Assembly (NCBI GenBank): GCA_950106755.1
Contig: OX467087.1
Span: 8,684,047-8,748,046 of the forward strand
Length of the DNA: 64,000 nucleotides
Reading direction: 5' to 3'
Origin: Climacium dendroides
Taxonomy: Eukaryota > Streptophyta > Bryopsida > Hypnales > Climaciaceae
Part shown: positions 47,099 through 61,200 of the stretch, in pieces
Position numbering within the stretch: the stretch's first letter is position 1
Layout: every line of letters begins with the position of its first letter
Position numbers and translations under genes: made by a program
The notes under the pieces: model-generated
Seen by the model: the letters and a program-made list of their open reading frames with translations, nothing else
Database searches by the model: none
Told to the model about the DNA's origin: nothing

Positions 47099-50006
47099 GT
47101 ACGTGCTAAAACCACATGCTTTTCTATCTATTGTAACGCAGTACTTTTTTGTTCAGTACACAACCACTTTCTAGGAGATATGACCTGCAAACAGGAAGGA
47201 ACTCCAAATTTGCTCCTTCCGATCAGGTGTTCTTTGACTTGTGCGTGATCTGTTTTTCGTTTTCTTTCATCTACGAGCATGTATCTTACAGTTCTAGTAT
47301 TGATGAAAAGGATTTGTCTCCTCATCTGGTGGATCATCCCTTGGTGACAAATTTCTAGCTTGGTCCTTGTGCAATTCAAGAGTTTAACTATTCTCTAAGT
47401 TTTTAGTCTGTGAGTTCATTGCCTTGATCTTTGCAAATAATTGGGGAGTACCCCGCTTGACACTGCTATACCTGGAACTGTGGAACCTAAACTGTTTCCT
47501 TCATAGAAAACCAGCTCAACGAAAAGTGGTCAACCTTGGTGGGAAGCATTAGAACTTTACGAGCTCGTACTTCAAGCTTGTTCCTGAAAGATGCTCCCTC
47601 CATTAGTTCATAGAGGACGAGAAACTCATGGGCGATGTATTCGTATATCTGACTGGCTTTGCAGAATAACTCTGCTTTGAAATTGAAAAAACAAGAATTT
47701 GTGGTAAAAGTCCTGAGATATGCTTTTGTACTGTACAAAGTGTAGTCCTGATATCATCTCTGATGTCATTGCCCTTGAGGTTTCATTTCACGGTATTTAA
47801 AAGAGGATTGAAACTATTAAGAGCCCTTTTGTGCAGGATCAGGAGCTCAGGCAACCGGAGATGCATCGTCTCAGCTGACCGATAGATGTTCATTTTTTTA
47901 TGTTTGAGATTACAATGTACTGTAAATGAGCGAATGTAAGAGTGGTGCTGGGGGGAAGGGCGAGTCGTTGTGGCTGAGTTGGTGTGCACCAAAAGAAGTC
48001 TGAACTGGATCTTCAGGAAAGTTGGATTTCTTTATGCATGAATGTTTCAACTTCGCTGTTACGAGACATTTGAAGAAATTCCAGTCTTTTGGCCTTTGTT
48101 CCATTTATTCCATGTATTGCACAGTTCCAGGACAACCCTGGTATATCTTTTTCTGGAGCAATTTAAATGAGGGACTCGAATACCCCCACCTTCAAGAGGA
48201 GAAGAAAGAATTGCTCATATTTCCACCTCACTTTCTGAAAATTTACTCGAGATTGATTTCCTTGAGATACAAATAGTCCACATGGTGATTCCCTGGAGCA
48301 GATTTTAAATATGTTGTACCGGATCCCTGGAAAATGTTGTTTCTATGAAATTTCTTCCAAGTGCACTCTCACCGTCTTTGAATCCCACAACTTTTTTGAA
48401 CTCCATCAAAGTCAAATCAATCAAGTGGGGAACTAAACTTTTCATACCACTTAATACTTCACTTGATAGTGTATATTTTATGGGAGCACAAATTTCTATA
48501 GCACATATGAGAACATTTAACTTCAGGTAACACTAATGGTATGTATCGTTTTGTAAATGAGGTACACATTCATTTTTATTGGAAGAAATGTAACTATATC
48601 ATGCAACTTGCTACTATTCAATTATCATACATGTAATTTTTCATAGAATTTAACTCTATGCGATTTGAAATTATAGATTTTAAAATTTATAGATTTTATT
48701 CTGGAAGTAAATTGAGGACACTTTCAAAGTGGTGGATGGATGACTTTCTAGAAAAATGAAGAATGCACCTATTAGTCTATAAATCAGATTATCTTTGACA
48801 AATGCCTTAGTGATAGATCTTGTCCTTTCAAGGTTAATAAAGCAAAATTTTCTTTAATAAATTGACTTTGAGGGTCATAGCCCAAAGAGGAACCAAACAA
48901 AGAATTTGCCTATTTCGTCCAAATAAATTAATGTGTAATGCCAATGCTATGCCAGTTTTCAAGGCTACCCAAAATCAACCGTTGGCTTCAAGGCAAATAG
49001 TTAGGGTTTGTGTAGACCCATATTTTTTTCTACCGACGGTCGCCTTCGTTTGGATTAGGAATCAGTGTCGGGCGTTTGGCGCTTTGGACATTTATGTCAG
49101 ACATTTGAGGAATTTCGGCGTTCTTGAGGTTTGTTTCTCCAATCTGTTTACTGGAGGTCAGTTTATTTCTGATTGCCTGTGCGTTTTTGTGCTCATTTCT
49201 CACTGTTTTGGTTTTATTTGGATGGTGAGAGTTGCGGGAAGTAGAGGAGTCTTAAGTTACTGCGACTCTTCTTTTGAGATACGAGATAATTGTTCACCAC
49301 ATAGTACAATTCTTCCCTCGGAGCCTTTGCGTGGGGGTGCATTCTAGTTTTTTGCGTGAACAATTATCTAGTTTCTCGCAAGAAGTTTCGGAGATGGCTG
49401 TTTCGAATGAGGGTCAGCAATGTCAGATCTGTAGCTTCAACGACGTTTCAACAACGTCAGGTTGTAACTTATATCCGCTGGCTCAGTTTATTCAGCTTCC
49501 AAGTCGAATTTGAACACGAGGTGCCGCTAAATGAATTTCAAATTGATATCATCATGTTCAATTTGGCTTGCAATTACCTGATTTGGTCAATTCTGATGCA
49601 ATTTAAGAATCCACAGGTCTCAATTTCTGCATATGTTCAAATTCTGCTTATCCAGCGTTTTTTAAATTTCCACGACCTGGTGAAGTGTCAGTCATTAGAA
49701 TTAAAGGTGTCATCGAGTGAGAGCAATAATTTTAGGTGAGGAAGGTCAATAATCCTGTGTGGGAGGTCCATAATTGTTCCTGCAGGTCATGCTATCAGTT
49801 GTGAGCCAATCTTGTTCCAGCACCTCCTTGAAATCTCATGGGAAACTCTCGCAGACTTGCACTATCCATCGTCAAACCACGCACACCTCTCAGCATTAGT
49901 TCCCATTGTCGCTTCCTTAGGTCATTGTACAGTTCGTGATTCCTCACAAATTTCGATCAAAGATTGCTTGTCGGATTATCCATTCTGAACGCATGGACTT
50001 TTGTAG

Positions 50007-53000
50007 ATGCCTGGAGACGTGAGCAGAGGAGATGATCCAGCCTCTAACATTGGAGATCCGAGAGGCAGGGATTTACGCATTGGCAGCGCGGATATGGAGC
50101 GACAGGGGAGCGTCACTGCGGATTTGTTTTTCGTGGCAGTACATGTTGGTGCGGGTTTCCATAACGAGAAGAAAGCCAAAGCATATAAACTAGCCATGCG
50201 ACGTGCTTGCCAGGCTGCGGCATCTGTTCTCTCGGAGGTATTTGACTCAATGGAGCAATGATTTAGAGCAATGTGGAACTCTGTCTTTTGTTCACTTGAT
50301 CTTTTGGGGAGACAATTAAAATGTGACTTTTTTATATAGATATATATCAATGTTCAATAGTGAAATTAATTCACGCTTAACTAGACAGATTCTGATTCTG
50401 CACTTTCCTCTCATGCCAGCACCAGGCGAGTCCGTCCATTGCCAAGGTTTTCTTAGATATTTGCACAATTTTCCAGAAACAGAAAATGCTATATTATCAA
50501 AACACAACGCTAATCGTCCCTATTTAGGAGGAATTAATTAGTAATGATTGACAGCAATTCATCGTCCTAATAATACACCATGAAGACAAGATTGCAGAAC
50601 GAGCTAAGAATGACATGAAATGAAATTTCAATCCTCAGATATCACGGGGAGTGATGGTCACACTCCCTGTCGTAAAGAGCGTGACAAATGGCTCTTGGAT
50701 GTCCGCTGTAGTTCTTTGCATTTTCTAGACCTAGACAATTGCGTTTCACGGCATGATATGACGATGAGGAACTGTTACACCTTTCCTTCGTCTTGCATTA
50801 TATCACAATCGCACGAATTCATGGTGCTAAGCATAAATTTTGGATAGCTTGTCATCTTGACGAGTTCAGACCTAGATCGTGTTTTCATTGTTGCGTGTGT
50901 TTCAGGAATCAGGGACCAGCCTCGACGCTGTAGCAGCGGCAATCAGAGTGCTTGAGGTGAGGGACCGCGACAATCATGTCTAAAGTAAGATCATTCTGTT
51001 TTTGTTGTGAACCTTATTTATGTGGCACGAGGAGATTGGCAAGTTGTGTTTTCTTGCGGATATCTTTATGTCAAACATGTAATGGAGTTTCTGTGATTTA
51101 TAGTCGCAGTTTCTTGAACTTTGTAGTTGGAAGGGAAACAAGAACTCGTGTCTTGTTTCTGATTCTCTTACTGAAGTTGGATGGAGGCTCTTCTCTGCGA
51201 ATAACCATTTCTTTAAATTCAGTTTCTGTGGTTGTAACTCTTCTCTTTCAGGTGCTCGGCACTGGTGTGTCAGGCGCATTATGAAATCTTCGTACACTGA
51301 GGATTTTGAGTATACATTTTCCAGGACGATGAAGTTACAAATGCTGGCAGAGGTTCAAACCTGACAGAAGATGGCCGAGTGGAGTGCGATGCTAGCGTTA
51401 TGGACGGGCATAGTGGAGCTTTTGGAGCTGTTGGAGCAGTTCCTGGTACCTTTATATTCTACATACTCGACGGCACGTGAATGGAATGAGTCTCGACCAA
51501 CTATATACTGAGACTTTGTATTAATTCCACGTATGATCGAAGGCTTGTAGAAATACTCCTTGTATTTCCTTGGTTACTTGGATGAGTAAAGGATTAATGG
51601 ATAGGTAATGGAGTATCATGGTGCACACATTTTTTGCAGGTGTTCGAAATGCAATTGATGTTGCCATGCAGCTGGCTAAAGACAGCCGCAAAGGGACCCT
51701 TTCGCTCGGTCGAACTCCTCCTGTGTGCGGAACAAATTTTTCCATCACTTTAGTAGTATACGGTGTAGCATCATATGATCGAAACATATTGCATTGTTAT
51801 GAAAGTGATCATGAGTATGCGTTATTCATCGCGTTTGTATAGACACACTAGCAATTCTGATTTGTCTCTGCATTATTCTGAAAGAAGAATAGTTTCGATT
51901 CTTATTTTCTTTATCATCTACAATTGGCTGCAATATTTGCTGTGCTATTTTGTGGTGAGCATGACAGTTTCCTAGCGGGTGATGGAGCAAGGGAGTGGGC
52001 ATCTCGACATGGACTTGCAACTGGAGCAGTTGGTGGTGAAGTCGATAAGGTGAGAAATGGTTTTCAATTCTCCTGTTATAACCAAATTATTATCAGGATG
52101 CTGAGTTTGACTGTGTCTGATGGCCTGCATTGTAAACGACGTCTTTGAGGAAGAATTGCCACTGTTTTCGGATGTGGCGTGTATGGTCCGTACCGAAATG
52201 AACTATGTGAGCCCCAGTATTTGTGCCAGTGGGCCAAAAAGTTGAGTCTTTCAGTGCATATCAGTTTTTTCTCCCTTCAATTCCAGGTGTATGAGCTCCC
52301 TCTCTTCCTGTGAGGTTCCTGGTTTTATTTTATTTGAATACATGCATTTATGTTTGGCAGTGGCTTGTAACTAAGAAGGCGTACGAGCAATGGGAAAAAT
52401 ACAAGCTCATGCTGGCCAGGGCCATCCCAACTGCTGATAGGAGTGGCTTGACGGATGCTCTGTTAATGAATGGTATTGACGAGGAGAGCAGGGAAGACGT
52501 TGTACTAGATACTGTGGGGGCTGTCTGTGTTGACAGAGATGGTAATGTTGCTGCAGGTGCTTCAAGTGGCGGGATTGCAATGAAAGTAAGATTTGACGTC
52601 TTTATGCTTACAGGATTTGATGGAGCTATTGCTGCCTTTCTCTTACTCTGAAGAGTTAATTACCTGTGACTAGCTAACTACAGGCCTATGCTTGATTGCG
52701 AATAATGGATTTTTTCATTCTGCGCCTTTTTATTTCACGTCATAAGGAAATTTCTCATCATATCATCTATAATTTGACTCAGGTTAAAGGACGGGTGGGT
52801 TTAGCGGCAACTTATGGAAGTGGCTGTTGGGCGACCCCAAAAGAAACGCTTGGCACTTCAGTTGGCTGTACTGTCTCAGGTGCAGGCGAGCAGCTTATGA
52901 GAGGGCTTGCTGCATATGAATGCTCTTCGTTGGCTACAACGTATGTCGAAATTTTCTATTCTAATTTGTATTTGAATTTGTTTTCTTCACCTAAATGTTG

Positions 53001-54251
53001 CTAAAATGGAGGGATCAATATCTGAAACTTCATTATTTTATGACCAATACAGGTTGCAATTCGGACCAGGATATGCTTGTGAGTCAATGCTGGGCTCTGT
53101 TATTGAGAAGAATCGGGACTTTGGGGGCACACACGACGCTGGGGTTTTGTTTCTACAGTCAAGTTCCGACTCATCACAGGTAAATAATGCTGCAAGTGAA
53201 CAGTTTCTGAACCTTTTATTCACTTGTTTGGAGCTCAACCTGATGCGCTTAACGTCTTTTGCCTCTATTTCCCTGTTTGCTTTGAGAACAATAGGTAGAT
53301 GTCCGGAGTGAACCTCTAGCGGCGTGGATTGAGCAGGACGTCAAACTAGCCCAGCCAGTGAGATTTATTGGACAGGAACTCCAATATTTTGGGTGGAAAT
53401 CAATGGGGATTCTCAATTCGATCTCCAGTAGGAAGTTCTCGTAGAAGGCATTTAGAAGTGGAGGCTATAGTAATGAAGCTTGCAGGTTTCGAACCATTCT
53501 TCATCTCACAGGTTGAGATCACGTGAAGCCCTACTTAGTTGAGTTTGCATCTCATGGCCATTCGTATGGCCCATCTTATCGTTGGTTTGCATCACTTCTT
53601 AGGTCACCATGACTAATATTGGGTTTTTGACTCAATTATGGTTTCCAAGAATAGGAACTCTAAGGAACTCAAGCACTTTTACTTAGCCGTATTAGTAGCG
53701 TTACAGTACATGGTGGTTGTTTAGCCCTGGCCGAATACTAGTTGTCGTTACCAGGATTGTGAGTCATTTTTAGCTTGGTTGAATACAATTACTTCAATCT
53801 GTTAAACTGTTGTCAACAGAAGGCCGCTGACGTGGCATCGCTACGGGCAGTGGAATTGGTAGCAGCCTTTACATCGTCATCATTCGGCATTGGCTTCTTT
53901 GGAAGCTCCATGAACAAACCAAAGGTAATCGCTGATTCTAATTGAAGTTGTCACGTGTCCGTTGTAGTAATCTGTAAGTGCTGAGAGATGGACTTTATCA
54001 AGGTAGTGAAAACAGTTTTGGTGTTCGAGATTTCCTTAATGTAACTTTTTATCTCCTAGTACTATGTCATGAATACATGATTGGAATCACTTTGTTGAAC
54101 TTTACGACAAACTGATCTCCATCTGTCAATGCTGAACTTTGACATTGGGAAAGGTTGGTGGATGGATTTTTTGCAGACTTTTATACTAAGGCAACCACCA
54201 AAGGATGACGCCAACGTAACTCTATTCGCTCAAAATTTTAAATTCAGCTGA
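50007..54251 (+). CDS. TASP1: Taspase-1, threonine aspartase (Ntn hydrolase)
   Basis: Taspase-1 is an N-terminal-nucleophile protease that cleaves after Asp; in animals it processes MLL and TFIIA precursors. Exons: 50007-50237, 50906-50956, 51325-51445, 51640-51724, 51968-52049, 52361-52585, 52783-52940, 53053-53179, 53295-53357, 53820-53924 and 54177-54251. They join in phase at GT-AG sites into 440 residues, close to the human 420. The protein shows [10 protein letters not shown] near residue 45, then [48 protein letters not shown] and [15 protein letters not shown]. The self-cleavage site is D240/T241 in [11 protein letters not shown], where Thr241 becomes the nucleophile. [25 protein letters not shown] and SGAGEQLMR follow, then a plant-type end ([16 protein letters not shown]). 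The active-site region is intact. The ATG at 50007 is the first in frame; a short upstream ATG at 49993 ends soon after it. Confidence 0.93.
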
Positions 54252-56560
54252 GACAGTCAAGGTAACGCTTTGCTTTTATGCAGGATGAGAGTAGAATTTT
54301 CACTTTATTACGAAAGATTTCATGTTCTCTGCTGCATTCAGTTTACTCAAGTGGATCCAAGAAGAGTTCTTGATGGCGTTGAATTTAGCAAAGCTTCTAC
54401 TACAATTTTTATAGTTACAATGTGAAAAACATGCTACATTTGAATCTTCATAACATTTAGCAGTGCTTTTAGCAACTAACCTTGATCAACTTATGACAAT
54501 CACATTGGAGCTCATTGGACTTAACAGATTCTTATTTTTATATTATGGGATAAAATTTATCGTTATGTAATGATGTGGTAGTGGTTATGTAAATTGAGGT
54601 TTTTTTGACACATGTTTTTTGTCTCACATGTCAAAGCAATATTGGATTCTACCTCTAAAAAAGACCTTGTAGCACCTTGCTATTGTGCATTCTTAGAGAT
54701 TTTTTAATAGAGGTGAAAATTCAAAAACTATGAGATTCTAGTTTGCCTAAGTTCAAAGAACCTACATATAGGAGGTGAATTGGGTAAATTTCAGAAACAA
54801 CAATTTTAACACATGATTGCCAAAACTACCAATATCAAACCCAATAATAAAAATATAAAGATAAAATTTATTGAATTCAATAATAAAGTATCAAGCAAGA
54901 TTTATTTTTTAATTTTTTATGAAGTGCCAAAGTAGCAATATAAAATGTTCTAGTCGTTGGTGTTCCAAATTTCAACATTCATTACCACATATTGGATAGA
55001 AAATATCACATTAGTATATATCACATATTCATAATACTAGATGTTTGGGGGGGGGGGGGGGGGCATTAGAAGGTTGTTTCAAGTTTATTCCCCAGGTTGT
55101 GAACCAGACACCATTGGCCAGAATAATGAATAATAAAATAATAATTTAAATTTTAAAATAAATTAATCATTAATCATTTAAATAATAATAATTTAATATT
55201 TTTAAATTTTTAATATTAAAAAATATTTTATTATTATCATTATCCAACATAGGAGTTGTTCTACCACATTAGATTGTTGTTGTAGTTGAGTCCCCATAGT
55301 TTGAAAACTTGGGGCCTTGTTGAGTAGATGAATCTTATCTAATGTTTTATTTTCATCCACAATTTGACAATTTCACTTAATATTTTTTTTTAATTTGAAG
55401 TTTTCTAACAAAAAACTTTCCTTGGGGCCATAGGTTTTGCAGTTCTCAAATTTTAATTTCATTCGCCAAGAACTTTAAGCATATTCACATTCTTCTCTAC
55501 ATTCTTTGTAAGTATGCAAAAAATTTCCATCACTTTTTTGCATCATTCCAAAACTCACCACATCACAACCAATCCTTTGGAAGAGTACCATAGGACAAGA
55601 TTGTATGATTTCAAAAGACAAATTTTTCTATCATAAATTTCCCATTTCTATTCAAAATGTGGATGAAATTGCAAATTAAGATGCAAAAATGCATGAATTT
55701 GATTGAAAAATATTTTTTGGTCCCAAAGATGGATGAATGTAGAAATACAATGCTTTACCAAATTTTAAGTGATTTGCCATTCTAGCACTTGTTTAGAAAG
55801 GAAAAAACAATAGTTAGAAGGTTTGGCTACATTTCCATTTGATCCTTTATTAATTCTATCTTTCATTCCTATCTCTTGATCACTTAAATCAAAGATTCTT
55901 ATTAAGCACATTCTTAAATATAAAAAAACTATTTTAACTACCACAATTTCACACTTCAATTGTTAATTATAATCCAAGCCTATGTATATGTAACCTTGTA
56001 TAAAAGCCATTATTATTCAAATGTATCAATTCAAAGCCTAGCCTACTAGCATAAGGAGTTGCAGTAGCAATAGGAATTTGGGAAGGAATAGAATTCCAAA
56101 GTTCATAGAACTTAAACATGGACCATTACTTTTTTGTAATGGATGTTGAGGTTGTATAAAACAAAATAAAGACTTGAGATTTATTTCACTCTAACCATCA
56201 TAGTATTTTTTAATCTTATATAGTTTCGTGAGAAGAAAATTCAAATAATTCAGATTATTTTTTTTTGGTGTATACTAATTTTTTAAAATTTTTACCTATA
56301 AAAATTATACTTTTTTTTAATAAAATTATTAGTTGAAATTTCCCATGTATAGACTATATATGTTTTTTTTAAATTTAAATTTAAATTTAAAAAAAAAACA
56401 TTTCAATTACTTGACCAAATTAAGCTCAAATTTAATATGAAGTTTCAATCTTGAGCTATGGGCTTCAACATCCTTTAATTCAAACACCGTACTCAAGCCA
56501 AATGGACCCCAAAGCATCTTCCAAACAATCACATGGAAATGGTGATTAGAAGACCCCACC
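54252..56560. other. AT-rich repeat-like spacer
   Basis: This stretch has no reading frame longer than about 65 codons, a very high AT content, runs of alternating ATTTAAA words near 56370-56395 and a G17 homopolymer. No transposon protein or clear terminal repeat was seen. It probably contains the TASP1 3' untranslated region at its left edge. Confidence 0.6.
55047..55063 (+). repeat. G17 homopolymer
   Basis: Seventeen consecutive G residues stand in DNA that is otherwise nearly all A and T. Such a run can form a G-quadruplex and is also a common place for length errors in sequencing. Confidence 0.95.
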
Positions 56561-58279
56561 TCACCTTACTCAGCGTAGGCATCATTAGAGAAATCAGATC
56601 TACGCTGAGTCCGAGATTCCCCCGAATCTATCAAAACGGATGATTTCACTTGAATCCGTTCACACCCAACAGACGAAAAAAAACCGCTTTCCTTGTCGTC
56701 AAATCCATTCCCGAAGGAACATTCCCTCACTCAGCATGTAACCCTACCGTACATAGAAGAGCTTCCCGGCACCTAAATCTTCAAATGGCTGTCTGCCGGT
56801 GGCTCTGCTCCTTGGATCTCCATCGCCATAGCCACGACCGCGTCTTCCCTTGTGCACTCGGTGCGTGTCCCGGCGTTCTTCGAGGCCGGCGTTGCAGCAG
56901 CCGCCGCCTCGAGGCTTGTCCCCCTCCGTCTCGGTAGTTTCGATTCCAGAGCTTTATTTCAGACTCTGGCCTGCTTCTTTTGGTGCAGAATCACTCCTTA
57001 TGTGCTCGTTCCTTCACGCCAGTGCTCTGGCCCGATTGCGGTGCCATTTGTGGAGTTTCTGGTCCAGCTTTTGATGCGCGTGGGGAGTGTTTCCCGTTTG
57101 AGCGAGTCTACAATGCGCGAGGGACGGGGCGGCACCTACAGGACTCAAACGACACTCAAACTGAAGCCATGAAGGGTTTGGATTGGGCAATTCTGGAGGA
57201 CTCCATGACGACGGATCATTGAATAATAGGCTCTGGAACTGATATGTAGAGATTCGTCTTTTTTTTTAAATGCGAATTAGGTTGAATAACGGAGAAGCGG
57301 AAGGCATACCAGCTTTTCGAGTCCATGGTAGGTTTTTTTCCGATGACCGCGTATTCTCTCACGAGTGACCATCTCGGTGGTTCCGTGATGTGAGTATTTC
57401 GATGTGTGACACGCATGCGCGCCCGTTGTAGTGAGGTTTCTGCAGTGGTTTGTTATCAGTTAACTTATGCTGTGAATTCATCGAAATCTGCGTGGTGGTG
57501 CGATGGTCTGGCCCACACTTTTACGGTTTGGGCGCCGAGGTGATCACAATCAGTACTTCCGATAGCCCGTCGCAGTCCGCAGTCGATCCCAAGTTGCTGA
57601 GACGCTTTTTGCACCGTGCTGGGCCACAGCGTTCACGTCATAGGACTGGTGGATTTTCGATGATGCACAGGTTAGCAACAGCAACGACTTTGTGTTCATC
57701 TGAGTCAGATTATTACTTTTGAATTTGGTTACAATTTAAAACTGCATTATTAGGGTTTTATTGACTTTTCATTTCTTTCGAAATCAGTTTCTTTGATTTT
57801 TCGGTAAAGTATCGAACATAGCGACTGATGAGAACTGGAATGACTGGGATTAGGTTATAGTTTAGTATGAATTTGGATGTGAGGAAAATGCTTTTCGATC
57901 GTGTTGGGATGTACAACTGGGAATGTACATTTGATACTGTGTGGTATTGAAGGAGGCATTGAAGTAATTTGATGGCAGTATAGCACACCAAATTACTTGT
58001 CTTTGGGCGTATTTGTTTACGTGAAGTCAATCGTAGAATTCAACGGAGATATTGTTGTGTCGTTACTCGCTAGTTTTCAATTTATTTTAGCGCGTTACAT
58101 TTAAAAATAAACTAGAATAATTTCATATTCCGCATCTATTTAGGGTTTGTTTGGATAGGTGTTAGGAGATTTATTTTTTCGTTTTTGGTTTGAACTTATT
58201 AATGATATTGTGCTTTTAACAGGTATTGATGTAATAGCAAAGTTGAGAGCTATTGAAGCGCTTTTATTGCATCGAAGGC
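56561..58279 (+). promoter_or_regulatory. Promoter and 5' leader of the AMBRA1-like gene
   Basis: A GC-rich island at about 56640-57230 and a second one at about 57440-57720 precede the coding exons of the plus-strand WD40 gene. Acceptor-like TTTTAACAG at 58222 begins the block containing the start codon, so a spliced leader is likely. Open frames in the islands (up to 106 codons) match nothing I recognise and overlap each other, as expected for GC-rich non-coding leaders. An alternative is an unrecognised short gene at 56780-57220. Confidence 0.4.
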
Positions 58280-61200
58280 ATGATGCCTTTGTGGCTGGAT
58301 GAGCCAAGGGGACCCTCATCTACCTCAAGTTCTAAATCCAGTGCTCACTCTTCACCATGTGGTCGATATCATCCCTATTCCCGGAAGAAACTCATGTATG
58401 GTTTTCTACGCTATTATGAATTTTGTTGCAGGTGTCTATAGTTGTAAAGAATGTGCTTCCATCAATAGTGCTGAAATTAAACAAGTGTAGGATTCGTCAG
58501 ATGGTACAGTGCTCGTCTATTTATTGCCACATGAGTTTTATCTGTGATGTCAAGTAGGCGATTTGGAATATTCACATCTATGTTCTATTTAATGTAGATG
58601 TACTTATGCATTGATGTTTGCTGACCCGTGTGTATGCTCCATTGCAGAGGTGGAAATGTAATGAGGTTGTTATCATGGAGGGAGGTAGCACCTACTGTGA
58701 AACGGCCTATGAGACGGCTGTGGGGAGAGGCTGCTTCTGTAAGTGTGGTACATACAGGACTTCGGTTGGAAGCAACTAGTGCGAAATTGGCGCTCATCTC
58801 GTGGTCAGCTTTCTCGTCTGCTTGCCCTACGCTAACAATTTTATATTTTAGGGTTTCAATGTGCTAACAAGTATTGTTCAAGTCCTGTCTTGAACTCGAA
58901 CTCGAACTCGAACCCGACGTAGTTGCTTCCACATTAGTCTTGCTATGATTTTTAACTGACTCTCACAGGTTTTACAGGTTGGAGGCTGAGTCTCTTCGTC
59001 ATTGCACTGCTAAATATTGTCCACTGCAACCAGCTCCGCGGTCTACTATAGCAGCTGCTTTCAGCCCTGATGGCAACACTTTAGCTTCCACACAGTAAGT
59101 GCCTAAGCTGTCATTCCTCACCTTTGTGCGGCTACATTGCAATGTGGAAAATGTGTGTTATGCAGTCGAGTGCAAGTGGTACATTTGAGTACGTTTGCCT
59201 TGAAGTGCAATCTCTTTGTTGAGGTGATATTTTAATCAGAAAGTTGGATTGCTTGCTTACATTTCTGTACTCTTCTGTTTTTTTCCTGATGTTCATTCCA
59301 TCAATTTAATTGCATTGTGCAGTGGCGATCACACAGTGAAAATTATCTGTTGCAGAACTGGACAATGTTTGAAGGTTCTCAGTGGACACCGGCGAACACC
59401 GTGGGTGGTACGTCACCTCTCCCGTTACAAATTTCGCAGTGTCCCCATGGTTTAAATTCTGTTGACAATATGACTATCCTGATCACCTCAATGGCTGGAT
59501 TAGAAGCAGACAATACTCAAACTAACGTTAGAATTACACTACTAACGACATGTTCTGTTACATCACCTAAACGTATATTCTTGAATGTGGCTCTTTTTGT
59601 ACATGCAGACATATTTGTGTACCGTTGACTGTGAAAAATAGTTTCCAGTATGAAGAACTCTGGTTTCATAAACAAATTGCCATGCCAGTTTACCTATGCT
59701 CTCTAGTAACATGAATATATTACCTTCAGAGTTGCTGTCTTGCTTGCTCTTAATGTTTGTCATCATAATTTCACTATTTGAATTTATGACGACCCATGCA
59801 TGACACTCACTCAAATATGTACAGATCTAATATAGTCTGAGTAGGCTGTCTGCCAGATATTTGTTTAAGGTGGTGTTCGTTCTTGTAGGTTCGTTTTCAT
59901 CCAGCGAGCTCAGAGGTGCTAGCTAGTGGGAGCCTTGACAATGAAGTGCGATTATGGAATGCTAATACAGCTGAATGTGTTGGTTCTCGAGATTTCTGTA
60001 AGCATTTATTATTCTCCGCTGGTCTAAGCATTCTGCACGTTTGTTGTCCAAGTTGATGCTGTTGGGAGCTGATAATGCTGACTATGTCGCACTTGTCGGT
60101 GGGAATGTGTAATTTGTGCTTGAGCTCATGATAGTTACTTCGATTTCTTACATGTCGGTGTGAGATTAACGTTTTCATCTTGCAGCTCGACCCATAGCTT
60201 CGCTTGCGTTTCACGCCCAAGGAGACTTGCTTGCTGTTGCTTCTGGACATAAGGTATTTTTTTGTTCTCTTCTGGTCATCTGTAGTTTTCTGAGTAGACA
60301 ATTTGAAGGACATTTTTATCCCATCCCGATATTTGTCAATATTTAATAGATGCATTTCAATGTTGCAAATTAACATCGGCTTTTTGGTACGACTTATTCC
60401 TTCCTCTAAGTAAGTTCATTTCTATGCAGCTTTACATATGGCAGTTCACAAAAGCCGGAGATGCTGCTCCGACTATTGTTCTTCGGACTCGTAGGTCCTT
60501 GCGGGCTGTTCATTTCCACCCACTAGCTGCTCCTTTTTTACTGACTGCAGAGGTAATTCGATTTCTGGCCTTTCTGATATCACAAAGCTGGTATGACCAA
60601 GGCTGTTCTAATTTTTAATTTTTACCTGTAGCCATTTGTGATACCAGTGCTATTCATCCACTCCTGTTCTCCTTGTTTTGTTCTTGGAATCACCACAAGT
60701 TCTAATCGTGGGAGGACCTGACAGGTAAATGATTTGGATTCTCCGGACTGCCCAATGACTGTAGCTACTTCCCAAGGTTACCTACACTATCCACCTCCAG
60801 CTATTCATTTTACCCCATCTACATCAACTTCCTCGCTATCCAACCCGTCTCTACCTATTCAACAGTCAATTGTGCCGCTACCTGGTTGGTTCTGGCCTGT
60901 GTTATCAACTGGCTCAGAGCTGATGTTCCCGACGGATCCGACTTTAGCCGTTGAGGTTGCAGATGTTGGCAATGCAAACTTTACAGAAGATAGCATAAGT
61001 CCAATTATTGCAACGCAACTGGATATAGACACAAGCAGGCCGTCGCAGCTAACGGAGCTTCAGTTCCCTGATTCTTCATCACCTGCTCCGATGGATATCT
61101 CTCCTCGGCCTGTGCATGATGATGTTTCCACTAGCGGCCGAGAACCTTTAGAAGAAGGTGAAATATTAGAAAGTAACGATCCAATAAATGGTTTTGGTTC

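Larger units (their letters stand above)
46453..50006. other. Intergenic region between the GMI1-like gene and TASP1
   Basis: The first few hundred bases are the likely 3' untranslated region of the GMI1-like gene and contain a two-copy duplication (about 46481-46582 and 46593-46710). The rest has only short open frames without recognisable products. A 50-base exon-like block sits at 47049-47098. The stretch 48900-50006 has a more even composition and may hold the TASP1 promoter and leader. TAG directly before the TASP1 start codon looks like a splice acceptor, so a leader intron is possible. Confidence 0.45.

Noticed and set aside
53180..53311. Read-through of TASP1 exon 8 into its intron
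   Set aside because: The frame runs on but loses family similarity. The exons at 53295, 53820 and 54177 restore the plant-type C-terminus.
56650..57222. GC-rich open frames of 74-106 codons as protein genes
   Set aside because: Several frames are open at once, none resembles a known family, and the position before the AMBRA1-like gene fits a leader.
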